Of a stretch of 27,805 nt of DNA, positions 16,701 through 24,728 are shown piece after piece (positions within the stretch are counted from its first letter, which is position 1; each line of letters begins with the position of its first letter). This stretch comes from Vallitalea maricola (GTDB lineage: Bacteria; Bacillota; Clostridia; Lachnospirales; Vallitaleaceae): positions 1 to 27,805 of the forward strand of contig NZ_BTPU01000088.1 in the NCBI RefSeq assembly GCF_036985595.1, given 5' to 3'. Below the pieces are notes generated by a model. The model searched no databases. It was not told the origin of the DNA and was given only the letters and a program-made list of their open reading frames with translations. The position numbers were made by a program, and so were the translations under genes.

Positions 16701-17885
16701 CTATAATTCAAGAAAGACCATATTTTCATAAATAATATCATTTTCTTCTTTTTTATCTGTATTATCTAAAGGGCTTAATTTTCCATGGTTAACGATAGGT
16801 ATACCACTTAGTACGGATGTATCAGCTTTCAATAATCCTTTATTACATATATTTTTAATCTTATCTTTCGCTACTTCCAAAGTTACTGATTCATCAATTA
16901 CTAGTTTTCCATTGTTATCTATGGCTACTTTACTTTTTAATCCTAATAAATAATTTTTGTCAATGATCAGTTTTCCATTATTGTGTATATCATTATTACT
17001 CATTATCTTCACATTGCTATTATTACATAATTTTTTAACTGTCTCAAATAATTCTTCATCACAGATTACTTTATCTGAGTAAATAGATGTGATATGCTTC
17101 CTTAATTCTTCGGATGTAATATCTTTAATAACTAGTTTGCCATCCACTATTAATGATTCTCCATCAAAGAATTTTAAAGTACCTGAATTAACTTCAACTG
17201 TACCCTCTTTAAATACACTATTATCTGGTACAATAGTAAGTTCTACTTCCTCAAGATTATCAATAGTCTTTTTTAATATTTTCAAATTTCCTTTAGTTAT
17301 AACCAATTCATCAAGAATTTGAATATGCTCAATACTGTCATTTACACTATCTTCATCTATCTTATCTATTGCTACTAGTTTTTCTATTGTCAACTTAGCA
17401 TTTACTTGTTTTTCTATAAATGTTTCATTAAATAGAACTGTATCATCTATAAAACGATAACCTTCTTTTAGGGCTATAGTCAATCCGTTAATCTTGGACT
17501 TGATGCTTACAACGGATTTTAATGATTCTGGACAAATAACCATACCATTAACTGTCATGGAATGTATTTTTTCCTTAAAAAGCTCTTTAGGCATTTCTTT
17601 AATCTCACAAACACCATTTACTAGAATGAAAAGTTTATTATCAACTTCTTCTAATAGGGCTTCATCAATAACAGCTTTACCATTTTCTGTCATATAGTCT
17701 ATACTCTCATCCTCATTAATCTTAACCATACTACCTATATTAATTTTTTTAATACCACTAATTAATGAAGCTGTTGTATCACTATAAATAAGACTGCATA
17801 TATTCTCTAATCCTGTAATATTACTAACTGACTTCTCAGTTGCCTTTCTTGCATCTAATAAACAAATATTTACGACTTTACCCAT
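16701..17885 (-). CDS. Repetitive 394-aa protein coupled to an ECF sigma factor; function unknown
   Basis: I do not recognise a family. The protein has no signal peptide and no transmembrane segment, so it should be cytoplasmic. It is built of short beta-rich units of irregular length repeating a pattern like (V/N)NGKLVID or NGMVICPE followed by a short helix. Examples near residues 66, 112, 245, 300 and 325 are ENGKAVIDEALLEEV, VNGMVICPESL, VDGKLVIKDI, NNGKLIIDKNYLLGL and NNGKLVIDESVTLEV. This suggests a beta-solenoid or leucine-rich-like ladder. The start ATG 17885 follows GGAGGT. It overlaps the sigma-factor stop by 8 bases, so translation is coupled. A role in controlling the sigma factor, or as its output, is inferred from this coupling only. 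Confidence 0.75.
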   Translation of the reverse strand: MGKVVNICLLDARKATEKSVSNITGLENICSLIYSDTTASLISGIKKINIGSMVKINEDESIDYMTENGKAVIDEALLEEVDNKLFILVNGVCEIKEMPKELFKEKIHSMTVNGMVICPESLKSVVSIKSKINGLTIALKEGYRFIDDTVLFNETFIEKQVNAKLTIEKLVAIDKIDEDSVNDSIEHIQILDELVITKGNLKILKKTIDNLEEVELTIVPDNSVFKEGTVEVNSGTLKFFDGESLIVDGKLVIKDITSEELRKHITSIYSDKVICDEELFETVKKLCNNSNVKIMSNNDIHNNGKLIIDKNYLLGLKSKVAIDNNGKLVIDESVTLEVAKDKIKNICNKGLLKADTSVLSGIPIVNHGKLSPLDNTDKKEENDIIYENMVFLEL

Positions 17886-18342
17886 TTACATAACCTCCAT
17901 CTCTTAATTTGTTAATAGCTAAACTCAATCTATTACGTATTGTAGAAGGTGATACCTTCTGTAACTCACCTATTTGTCTGCTATTTAGACCATCAACATA
18001 TTTTAACTTAATCAATTCTTTTAGATACTCAGGTAATATATCAATCATATCGTTAAAGTATATATCTGTTTCCATGTTTATCTCCCTAGTTATAATACTA
18101 TCGTCTTCACAAAAAACTATTTTTTTGTTTTTTCTGAAATTATCTATAAAAGTATTTTTGATAACCCTGAAGAACCAGCCTTTTATTTCATAATCATTCA
18201 TGTTATCAAACATTTCTTCTCGTTCAAGCGCTTTAACATAAGCATCTTGGACAATATCAAAAGCATCTTCTTTTCTTTTGACAAGACTCTTTGCATATCT
18301 AATGAATTCCTTATGATATTGTTCATATACATTATAAATCAT
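17878..18342 (-). CDS. ECF-type RNA polymerase sigma factor
   Basis: 154-aa group 4 sigma factor. Region 2 is seen at residues about 5-70 (YHKEFIRYAKSLVKRKEDAFDIVQDAYVKALER, then IKGWFFRVIKNTFIDNFRKNKK, the core-binding and -10-binding helices). Region 4 is at about 100-150 (LPEYLKELIKLKYVDGLNSRQIGELQKVSPSTIRNRLSLAINKLR, the -35-binding HTH). There is no region 3 and no C-terminal extension. The start ATG 18342 follows AGGAG at about 10 bases. The gene overlaps the downstream repeat protein. No membrane anti-sigma gene lies beside it, so the usual way of controlling an ECF factor is not evident. Confidence 0.93.
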   Translation of the reverse strand: MIYNVYEQYHKEFIRYAKSLVKRKEDAFDIVQDAYVKALEREEMFDNMNDYEIKGWFFRVIKNTFIDNFRKNKKIVFCEDDSIITREINMETDIYFNDMIDILPEYLKELIKLKYVDGLNSRQIGELQKVSPSTIRNRLSLAINKLRDGGYVNG

Positions 18343-18374
18343 ATAATTTCAACTCCTGAGTAAATCTATGTTAA

Positions 18375-18635
18375 TTGTGTGCTAGCACCTCTTACATCTA
18401 TACAACGAATAACTTGATTGAAGTGTCTTCGTTAATTTTATTTTCTTTTGGGATTGTTAATGTTTCATTAGGATACTATCTAGGAGGTATTGCATTAGAA
18501 CATTATAAAACAGGTCATATTTGTATTTTTATAGGTGTCATAACAGCAATATCTGGACTAAGTACTATTCGTATAATAAGAAACGATATGACAAATGATG
18601 AAGAAGAAGATTCTAGAGTGTGTGAAGCAAGTTAA
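18375..18635 (+). CDS. Possible small two-helix membrane protein
   Basis: The frame encodes up to 86 aa with two hydrophobic segments (about residues 17-38 and 46-63) around a short polar loop GGIALEHYKTGH. It ends in a charged tail, RNDMTNDEEEDSR. I recognise no family. The start is uncertain: only TTG or GTG codons are available (18375, 18414, 18423) and none has a convincing ribosome site. It is divergent from the ECF sigma gene and ends at a hairpin. The transmembrane pattern and clean stop support it, but it could be chance in AT-rich DNA. Confidence 0.35.
   Translation: MCASTSYIYTTNNLIEVSSLILFSFGIVNVSLGYYLGGIALEHYKTGHICIFIGVITAISGLSTIRIIRNDMTNDEEEDSRVCEAS
18379..18388. promoter_or_regulatory. 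Perfect 10-bp palindrome upstream of the ECF sigma gene
   Basis: GTGCTAGCAC reads the same on both strands and lies 37 bases before the sigma-factor start, between it and the divergent small ORF. It is GC-rich for this region and could be an operator. No binding factor is known from the sequence. Confidence 0.4.
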
Positions 18636-18667
18636 AGGGTATGACTTATATAGCCATCCCCTTTTTT
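18634..18667 (+). terminator. Imperfect hairpin with T-run between convergent genes
   Basis: AAAGGG-TATG pairs imperfectly with CCAT-CCCCTTT and is followed by TTTTT on the plus strand. It lies directly at the end of the small ORF and before the ABC exporter stop. Confidence 0.5.
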
Positions 18668-18694
18668 AATATTACATCTTACATACACAGTACC

Positions 18695-20446
18695 TTAGAT
18701 TTGGTCAGGTATATAACCTTTGAATTGTGCTTTATACAATTTTTCATATATACCTTCACTGGCAAGCAGTTGTTCATGGGTACCTTTTTCTTTGATACCT
18801 TCTTCAGTTATAACTACAATCTCATCAGCATTCTTTATTGTAGATAATCTATGTGCGATAACAAGAGATGTTCTGCCTTTTGATAGTTTTTCAAGTGCAC
18901 GTTGGATTTTTATCTCTGTTTCATTATCTAGAGCTGATGTTGCCTCATCCAATATTAGTATAGGAGGATTCTTGAGAAATACTCTAGCTATGCTTATTCT
19001 TTGTTTCTGTCCTCCTGATAGTCTTATACCTCTTTCTCCTACATTAGTATCATAACCATCTGGTAGTCCCATGATGAAGTCATGTATCTCAGCATTTTTA
19101 GCAGCTTCAATAAGTCTGTCTTCTGAAGCACTTATATCTCCATACATGATATTATCTTTGATGGTTCCTGCAAATAGAAATACATCTTGAGATACTAAAC
19201 CTATATTACTTCTTAGTGACTTGACTTTGATATCTTTTATATTCTTACCATCAATAGTAATCATTCCTTCATCTACCTCATAGAATCGTGGAATCAAGTG
19301 GCATAACGTTGTCTTACCTCCACCTGAAGGACCTACCAACGCCAATGTTCTACCTGCATTAATATTAAGATTTATATTGTTAAGTACTTTTTCATGGTCA
19401 TTATAGGAAAAGGTTACGTTATTAAAATCTATATTACCTATAACATTCTTTAAATCAACAGCACCCAATTTGTCTTTTATCAATGGTTCGATTTCCATTA
19501 GTTCAGTGAATCTTTCAAATCCAGTCATACCAGATTCAAACTGCTGGACAAAGTTGGATAATCTTCTGATAGGCTGTAAAAATGCATTAACATACATTAT
19601 GAAGGCTAATAAATCCATGATAGTCATTGTTTCCTTCATGATAAGAAAACCTCCGAACCCTATAACTACTAGATTAAGAATCTTAGTTATAAAGCCCATC
19701 CCTACACTGAATATAGCCATATTTTTATAAGCGACATCTTTGGAAGCTCTAAACTCTTTATTACCAAAAGTGAATTTTTCCATCTCATGTTCTTCATTAG
19801 CAAATGATTTGGACACTCTTATTCCTGAAATACTACTTTCTAATTGGGCATTCACATTGGCAATCTTTTTCTTCACATTCTTAAATCCTCTTGACATTTT
19901 TGTTCTTTGCTTAATAGCAAACCATACAAGGAAAGGAATAAATATGTATACGGCAAGAGCTAATCTCCACTCCATGAATAACATGGCAAAAAAAGCTCCA
20001 ATTAACATAATAAGTGATAAGAAAAGGTCTTCTGGTCCGTGATGTGCAAGTTCTGTTATCTCGTTTAGATCATTAACCATTCTAGACATTATATGTCCAG
20101 TTCTTGTCTTATCATAAAATCTAAAAGATAATGATTGAAGGTGTCTGAACAAGTCTTTTCTCATATCATATTCCATTCTTACACCTAGAATATGTCCCCA
20201 AAAATCCACGATATATTGAAAAATAGCTCTTATCAAATAAAGTCCTAATAACATTAATATAAATAAGAAGAATGTTCGAAACTGGTTCTTGGGTAGTAAG
20301 TCGTTTAATGCATATCTAGATAGCATTGGCACTGATAAATCTATTGATGCAATCAAAAAAGCACATATCATGTCAATTATAAATAACTTCTTGTGTGGTT
20401 TATAGTAACTAATAAATCTTTTTAACATTTTATTGTCTTTTTTCAA
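18695..20446 (-). CDS. ABC exporter half-transporter (MsbA/BmrA/LmrA type)
   Basis: 583-aa membrane protein with a fused transmembrane and ATPase domain; it would work as a homodimer or as half of a heterodimer. Residues about 1-310 form an ABC_membrane type IV domain with six helices (the first near residues 20-40, then LFLILMLLGLYLIRAIFQYI). The nucleotide-binding domain follows, with Walker A GPSGGGKTT, Q-loop GLVSQDVFLFAG, signature LSGGQKQRISIAR, Walker B ILILDEATSALD and the switch histidine in VIAHRLST. All catalytic residues are intact. The start TTG 20446 follows AGAGGTG at 5 bases. No partner half-transporter lies beside it, which favours a homodimer. The substrate (lipid, drug or peptide) cannot be told. 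It has its own promoter with a palindrome. Confidence 0.92.
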   Translation of the reverse strand: MKKDNKMLKRFISYYKPHKKLFIIDMICAFLIASIDLSVPMLSRYALNDLLPKNQFRTFFLFILMLLGLYLIRAIFQYIVDFWGHILGVRMEYDMRKDLFRHLQSLSFRFYDKTRTGHIMSRMVNDLNEITELAHHGPEDLFLSLIMLIGAFFAMLFMEWRLALAVYIFIPFLVWFAIKQRTKMSRGFKNVKKKIANVNAQLESSISGIRVSKSFANEEHEMEKFTFGNKEFRASKDVAYKNMAIFSVGMGFITKILNLVVIGFGGFLIMKETMTIMDLLAFIMYVNAFLQPIRRLSNFVQQFESGMTGFERFTELMEIEPLIKDKLGAVDLKNVIGNIDFNNVTFSYNDHEKVLNNINLNINAGRTLALVGPSGGGKTTLCHLIPRFYEVDEGMITIDGKNIKDIKVKSLRSNIGLVSQDVFLFAGTIKDNIMYGDISASEDRLIEAAKNAEIHDFIMGLPDGYDTNVGERGIRLSGGQKQRISIARVFLKNPPILILDEATSALDNETEIKIQRALEKLSKGRTSLVIAHRLSTIKNADEIVVITEEGIKEKGTHEQLLASEGIYEKLYKAQFKGYIPDQI

Positions 20447-20473
20447 AGTATCACCTCTTACATCAAATTTACA

Positions 20474-20537
20474 TAGCAGAATATCTGCTAGAACTCATGT
20501 AGTTTTCTATTATAACACATCTATAATTCAGTATCAA
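20474..20537 (-). promoter_or_regulatory. Promoter and operator-like palindrome of the ABC exporter
   Basis: The minus strand has TTGATA (20537-20532), a 17-base spacer and a perfect TATAAT (20514-20509). About 18 bases past the -10 lies TAGCAGA-TAT-TCTGCTA (20490-20474), a perfect 7-bp inverted repeat with a 3-base centre. A repressor bound there would block early elongation. Confidence 0.7.
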
Positions 20538-20642
20538 TTTTTATGAAAGTTTTATTATAATATTAGCATATAATTTCTTATGATGTATTATATATTAAAT
20601 GACTAGGTAACTTTAGAAAAATAGTTGAAAGGACGTATTCTA

Positions 20643-21209
20643 TTGAGTATATATTCTATTGTTTTAGTTGCACTAAGCCTTTCTATGGATGCTTTTGCAG
20701 TATCTATCACCCTGGGTCTCACAAGTGATAATAATTATAATCTAACTGCTGTAAAAGCAGGTTTGTCCTTTGGATTATTTCAAGGAGGGATGGCAGGAAT
20801 TGGATGGGCTCTAGGTTGTTCACTAAGAAGAGTAATCGACCCTATAGACCACTGGATAGCTTTTTTATTACTATCTGCTATAGGTATTAATTTTATAAAA
20901 GAATCTAAGAATCCTTCACTGAATACATTGTCCATTGACAGTTTGAAAGTTCTAATTACTTTGTCTTTAGCAACAAGCATTGATGCTCTTGCAACTGGTG
21001 TTACTTTTTCATTATTGAATGCAAATATATTGATATCTGTATGTCTAATAGGTCAAATTACATATTTTGCATCTGTAATGGGAGTATTTATTGGAAGGGG
21101 GCTTAGTAAAAGTACTAAGCTGCAATCATGTGTCAATATTTTAGGTGGTATAATTCTTATTATGATAGGCTTGAAAATCATAATTACTCATCTTATAAGT
21201 AATATGTAG
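20643..21209 (+). CDS. mntP: MntP-family manganese efflux pump
   Basis: Small integral membrane exporter of about 188 aa with six predicted helices in two inverted three-helix halves. Each half carries the family's acidic motif: SLSMDAFAVSITLGL near residue 12, and TSIDALATGVTFSL near residue 115. DHWIAFLLLSAIGINFI and LGGIILIMIGLKIIITH also match MntP. TTG 20625 could open the frame, but GAAAGGA lies just inside it and is 9 bases before TTG 20643, so the latter is chosen. The paralogous sporulation protein YtaF is an alternative, but the DAFA/DALA spacing and length favour MntP. I saw no yybP-ykoY manganese riboswitch upstream. Confidence 0.82.
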   Translation: MSIYSIVLVALSLSMDAFAVSITLGLTSDNNYNLTAVKAGLSFGLFQGGMAGIGWALGCSLRRVIDPIDHWIAFLLLSAIGINFIKESKNPSLNTLSIDSLKVLITLSLATSIDALATGVTFSLLNANILISVCLIGQITYFASVMGVFIGRGLSKSTKLQSCVNILGGIILIMIGLKIIITHLISNM

Positions 21210-21220
21210 TAATACTATAA

Positions 21221-22000
21221 CTATTGTATTTCTTTATAAGTTTCTCTCATAATAAAATCCTTTAACATACTTATTTGTTTATTAGGCTCTCCAATACATA
21301 ATTGACCATGATTATATCCTTCTAAACAAATAATATGCATATTCGAAACCATAGCTTTCATTCGGTCATAGGGCTTTTTTAAATATTTTTCTTTAGAAGA
21401 ATATACAATAAGACAATGGGTATCAATATTTTTTATTGATTCTTTTAAGTAATAGTTACAAACAAGTTTTTGAACATTTCTAATAGTTTTTTTCGACATA
21501 TGTTTTATTAAATTTTTTGTATCAGAATATAAGCTTTGAGGCATTTTTATTTTTATTAAAAAACGGTTTATTAACTTTTCCCAAAAAAAGTGCCCCCTTA
21601 CGCCATGGTACATTGCAGTCTCTGATATATTGATGAGAAACCATGATGCAAGCTTATTTATTCCCAGTGAACCCGATTCAATAAATGCATATTTAACAAA
21701 ATTATTTGCTTGACACATAATTTCCAATGCTATATCTGCACCAAGAGAAGCTCCATAAATAATATCAATATTAAATATATCTTGTTTAGTAAAATATTCA
21801 ATTATTCTTGTTGCTTCTAGTTCAATTGATTCAAGTTCTGAATTATCATGAATATTATGTCCATCTAATACGGGCACAATTACATGATAGTTTTTTTCTA
21901 ATTCTTCAATTTGAATCTCCAATGTATTCCATGGTACCCAACCGCCATGTACTAACAGAGCTTTCTTTTCATTTTGTTTTCCAAATTCTTTAAACTCCAT
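21221..22000 (-). CDS. Alpha/beta hydrolase
   Basis: Cytoplasmic hydrolase of 259 aa with the alpha/beta-hydrolase fold. It shows the oxyanion-loop motif VHGGW (residues 17-21), the nucleophile elbow GASLG (Ser85) and a late catalytic histidine in GYNHGQ (His231). The acid residue is probably in the strand around VYSSKEKYLKKPYD. A helical cap region lies between about residues 110 and 185. Its ATG shares one base with the stop of the TetR gene (TAATG), so the two are translationally coupled. The likely reading is a regulator-target pair. The substrate is unknown (an ester or lactone is only a guess). Confidence 0.82.
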   Translation of the reverse strand: MEFKEFGKQNEKKALLVHGGWVPWNTLEIQIEELEKNYHVIVPVLDGHNIHDNSELESIELEATRIIEYFTKQDIFNIDIIYGASLGADIALEIMCQANNFVKYAFIESGSLGINKLASWFLINISETAMYHGVRGHFFWEKLINRFLIKIKMPQSLYSDTKNLIKHMSKKTIRNVQKLVCNYYLKESIKNIDTHCLIVYSSKEKYLKKPYDRMKAMVSNMHIICLEGYNHGQLCIGEPNKQISMLKDFIMRETYKEIQ

Positions 22001-22614
22001 TATTTCAACTCCTTATAATAATTATATTTCATTGATTTAATTACATATTTATACTCATCCACTAACACATCCCAATTTCTTGAATCCTCTAAATTGTAAT
22101 GATATACAATACCTTCAGCACAATAAAGCAAAATCTTCATGCAATTAGTTGCATCAGCTTTGCTTGTAAATCTAGTCTTATTAATTGCTCCAATAAGTTC
22201 CTTATAAGGTTGTGACATTCGCATTTTAAGTTGCTGTAATCCCTCAATAAGATTATCATCTGTTTCAAAATAAATCCTATTAATGAGCTTATAATGTAAA
22301 TTTAAATTACTAAAATAGTTTTTTTTGAATTCAATAATCTCAAAAATCTTTTCAAATAGATCATATCCTACCTTATTATTGATAGCTGCTAACAATTGTG
22401 AATTCAGCTGATTAACAATTTCATTCAAAATAAAAAAATAATATTCCTGCTTATTCTGAAAGTAATAAAATATCAATGATTTTGAAATCCCTGCTTCGTA
22501 TGCTACTTTTGACATAGAAGCATTCCGATATGGATTATTAGCAAATATCTTACATCCTGCATGAAAAAGATTTATCTGCTTCTCTTCAGGTATATCAAAA
22601 AATCTCTTATTCAA
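22000..22614 (-). CDS. TetR-family transcriptional regulator
   Basis: 204-aa repressor-type regulator. The N-terminal TetR HTH is at residues about 10-55: FHAGCKIFANNPYRNASMSKVAYEAGISKSLIFYYFQNKQEYYFFI, with the SKSLIFYYF recognition helix. The remaining helices form the ligand-binding and dimer domain, which is variable and uninformative. The start is TTG 22614, six bases after AAAGAGGT. The gene overlaps the downstream hydrolase by one base and probably represses this two-gene unit. An AT-rich 14-bp palindrome lies upstream at 22754-22767 but is weak evidence for an operator. Confidence 0.9.
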   Translation of the reverse strand: MNKRFFDIPEEKQINLFHAGCKIFANNPYRNASMSKVAYEAGISKSLIFYYFQNKQEYYFFILNEIVNQLNSQLLAAINNKVGYDLFEKIFEIIEFKKNYFSNLNLHYKLINRIYFETDDNLIEGLQQLKMRMSQPYKELIGAINKTRFTSKADATNCMKILLYCAEGIVYHYNLEDSRNWDVLVDEYKYVIKSMKYNYYKELK

Positions 22615-22862
22615 TCCATTACCTCTTTTCTATCTGAGAGATTTTCATAATTTAAACCAAATTCTGTACACACAATATGTAGATTTTTTTGCAGTTGCAT
22701 TCAACTTATTAAAGAATCAACTGAAAAGAATTATGAAATTCTCTATCTAGTTAAATTATATATAATTACTATTCTAATACCACTGACCGATTTTGCAAAG
22801 ATGTTTAAATGAAATTTTCATCTTTCTATAACAGCTTGATTTTATTTTTCATGAATAAAAAA
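22615..22862. other. Intergenic stretch upstream of the TetR gene
   Basis: About 250 bases with no credible ORF. It holds the TetR leader with its ribosome site, a weak minus-strand promoter candidate (TTGAAT, 17-base spacer, TACATA, around 22680-22710) and the AT-only palindrome AATTATATATAATT at 22754-22767. Nothing else is recognisable. Confidence 0.4.
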
Positions 22863-22918
22863 ATGCCCCCTATATAAAACAGTTTTAAAAATTTATAACT
22901 GTCTCATAAAGTGAGCAT
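22857..22918 (-). terminator. Branched terminator after the FAD oxidase gene
   Basis: On the minus strand an outer stem ATGCTC (22918-22913) with GGGCAT (22868-22863) encloses an inner hairpin ACAGTT/AACTGT (22902-22879). A run of seven U residues (22863-22857) follows. The outer stem is short, but the U-run and position suit the end of the kinase-oxidase operon. Confidence 0.6.
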
Positions 22919-22939
22919 CTGGATTATAGTGTTTCTAAA

Positions 22940-24655
22940 TTATTTGTATTTTAGTTTTCTTTTTTCTATGTCTAATCCAAGTGTTCCTCCTGGATTCATA
23001 ATATTGTCAGGGTCAAAATGTTTTTTGAGAGTTCTTATTATATTGTAACAGTTTTCACCAATTGAATGTTCTAACCAAGGGCCAAATGATTTACCAATAC
23101 CATGATGGTGACTGATAGCTGCCCCATATTTTACATAGTTATCTAGGATTCCTGCTTGATATTCTATATATTCATCCATTTCCATCCTAGCTATAAATAT
23201 GAAATATAAGTTAGCACCTTGTGGGTACACATGAGACATGTGAGTAAGACATATAGTCTCTGGTCTTGCTTTACAATATTCTCTTAATCCTCTATGAACT
23301 TCACTCATTGTATCCCATGTTACTGAACATTCCATTGTATCAATGACAATACCGAAATCTCCTAAGGCATCTCTCATATATGGGTCTCTGAATCTACCTT
23401 TTTCCCACTGTTTAGTTGGATATCCTGTCAAATACATGGCTCCATATTTTTTACATATCTTGTGAAGCTTCTTCTTCATATTTTTACAGAATCCGATTTC
23501 TCCATCAGTGAATCCAAGGAAAAGACATCGTTCCATTTGTTTGAAGCCTTTTCTCTTCATGATGGAATCAATCTTAGTTCCCTCAACATTATATAATTTT
23601 AACATTAGACTGGTTTCTTCTGGGTCTGATAATCTAAATACAGAAGGCATTCCGAATTCACCTTGAGTTATCTCTCTGGCAGCAGCTTGAGCATTTTCCC
23701 AGCTTGGGAATATATAACTGAATCTGATTCTATTTTCAGGCATGTATTTGAATACTCTTAATGTAACATGTGTAAGAACACCGAATGCTCCTTCACTTCC
23801 AATCATAATCTGATCTATTGAAGGTCCTGTTGCCATTGCCGGATATTCTTCTGTTTTTATTATACCTACTGGTGTTGCATATTCTTGACATATAACAATA
23901 TCTTCTATTTTTCCATAGTAGCTAGAGTTTTGACCAGCTCCTCTGGTTACAACCCAGCCACCTACACCGGAATACTCAAATGACTGTGGAAAATGTCCAC
24001 AAGTATATCTTCCTTTAGCTCCTAATGTGTCTCTTGCATTATTAAGGACTCTTTCTAATTCTGGTCCTTGCATTCCTGATTCTACAGTGATGGTTTGATT
24101 CTTTTCATTGAAAGATACAACCTTATTAAAATTAACAGCTAAATCAAGGCTAACTCCACCTTTCATAGCTTCCATACCTCTTGTTACAGTTGAACCTCCA
24201 GCTTTACAGTAGATTGGAATTTTTTCACTTGAACAATAGCTGACGATATCTTCTATCTGTGATTTATTGCTTGGATATAAAACTATATCTGGTAAGTTTT
24301 CAACGATTTTATTCCTTAGTCTCATAAGGTCTATCATGGTATTTCCATAGGAGACCCTTAACCTTGTATATGTATCCAATTTGACATTATCATTTCCAAC
24401 AATCTCTCTGAACTTTTGTATTTGTTCTTCTGATAGATTGACTGGAACCTCCATATCAACTTTATCTAATCCTTCACCTTGTTTTGTTTTAAAATATTCA
24501 TCATCCAGTCCAAAAGTATCTTTTATAACTTTGTACAATCTTTCATTAGGGCATTTATATTCTGTAGGACTACCCCATTTTAGTATAGATCTGAAACTTC
24601 TTTCCGGTGGAGCTTCATGTTCCCATTCTGGCATGAATCCTTTATAATTTGACAT
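22940..24655 (-). CDS. FAD-linked oxidase of the alkyldihydroxyacetonephosphate synthase (AGPS)/glycolate oxidase family
   Basis: 571-aa flavoprotein of the VAO/PCMH superfamily. Residues about 10-95 form a helical N-terminal region typical of AGPS (MPEWEHEAPPERSFRSILKWG). The FAD_binding_4 domain follows (about 120-300), with the FAD-binding stretches CKAGGSTVTRGMEAMKGGVSLDL, SGVGGWVVTRGAGQNSSYYGKIED and IMIGSEGAFGVLT. The C-terminal FAD-oxidase domain closes with SHHHGIGK and FDPDNIMNPGGTLGL. AGPS swaps an acyl for an alkyl chain on DHAP; many bacterial members are instead dehydrogenases of hydroxy-acids or polyol phosphates. The start ATG 24655 follows AAAGGAGG at 6 bases. It lies 73 bases after an FGGY kinase in one operon, which favours a polyol-phosphate or glycerol-type substrate. 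Confidence 0.85.
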   Translation of the reverse strand: MSNYKGFMPEWEHEAPPERSFRSILKWGSPTEYKCPNERLYKVIKDTFGLDDEYFKTKQGEGLDKVDMEVPVNLSEEQIQKFREIVGNDNVKLDTYTRLRVSYGNTMIDLMRLRNKIVENLPDIVLYPSNKSQIEDIVSYCSSEKIPIYCKAGGSTVTRGMEAMKGGVSLDLAVNFNKVVSFNEKNQTITVESGMQGPELERVLNNARDTLGAKGRYTCGHFPQSFEYSGVGGWVVTRGAGQNSSYYGKIEDIVICQEYATPVGIIKTEEYPAMATGPSIDQIMIGSEGAFGVLTHVTLRVFKYMPENRIRFSYIFPSWENAQAAAREITQGEFGMPSVFRLSDPEETSLMLKLYNVEGTKIDSIMKRKGFKQMERCLFLGFTDGEIGFCKNMKKKLHKICKKYGAMYLTGYPTKQWEKGRFRDPYMRDALGDFGIVIDTMECSVTWDTMSEVHRGLREYCKARPETICLTHMSHVYPQGANLYFIFIARMEMDEYIEYQAGILDNYVKYGAAISHHHGIGKSFGPWLEHSIGENCYNIIRTLKKHFDPDNIMNPGGTLGLDIEKRKLKYK

Positions 24656-24728
24656 CAAATTCCTCCTTTGGATATTAAGCTCTAAGCTGTAATATCATTC
24701 ATATAGTTTCAAGTGATTGCATTCTAGT

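Noticed and set aside
18641..18847. 68-residue plus-strand ORF
   Set aside because: Mostly antisense to the end of the ABC exporter and lacks a ribosome site.
20447..20642. yybP-ykoY manganese riboswitch before mntP
   Set aside because: No conserved GGGGAGUA-type core or matching helices are visible; the region is explained by the divergent exporter promoter and palindrome.
22754..22767. AATTATATATAATT as a TetR operator
   Set aside because: Such AT-only palindromes are expected by chance in this base composition, and the site is about 140 bases before the TetR start.
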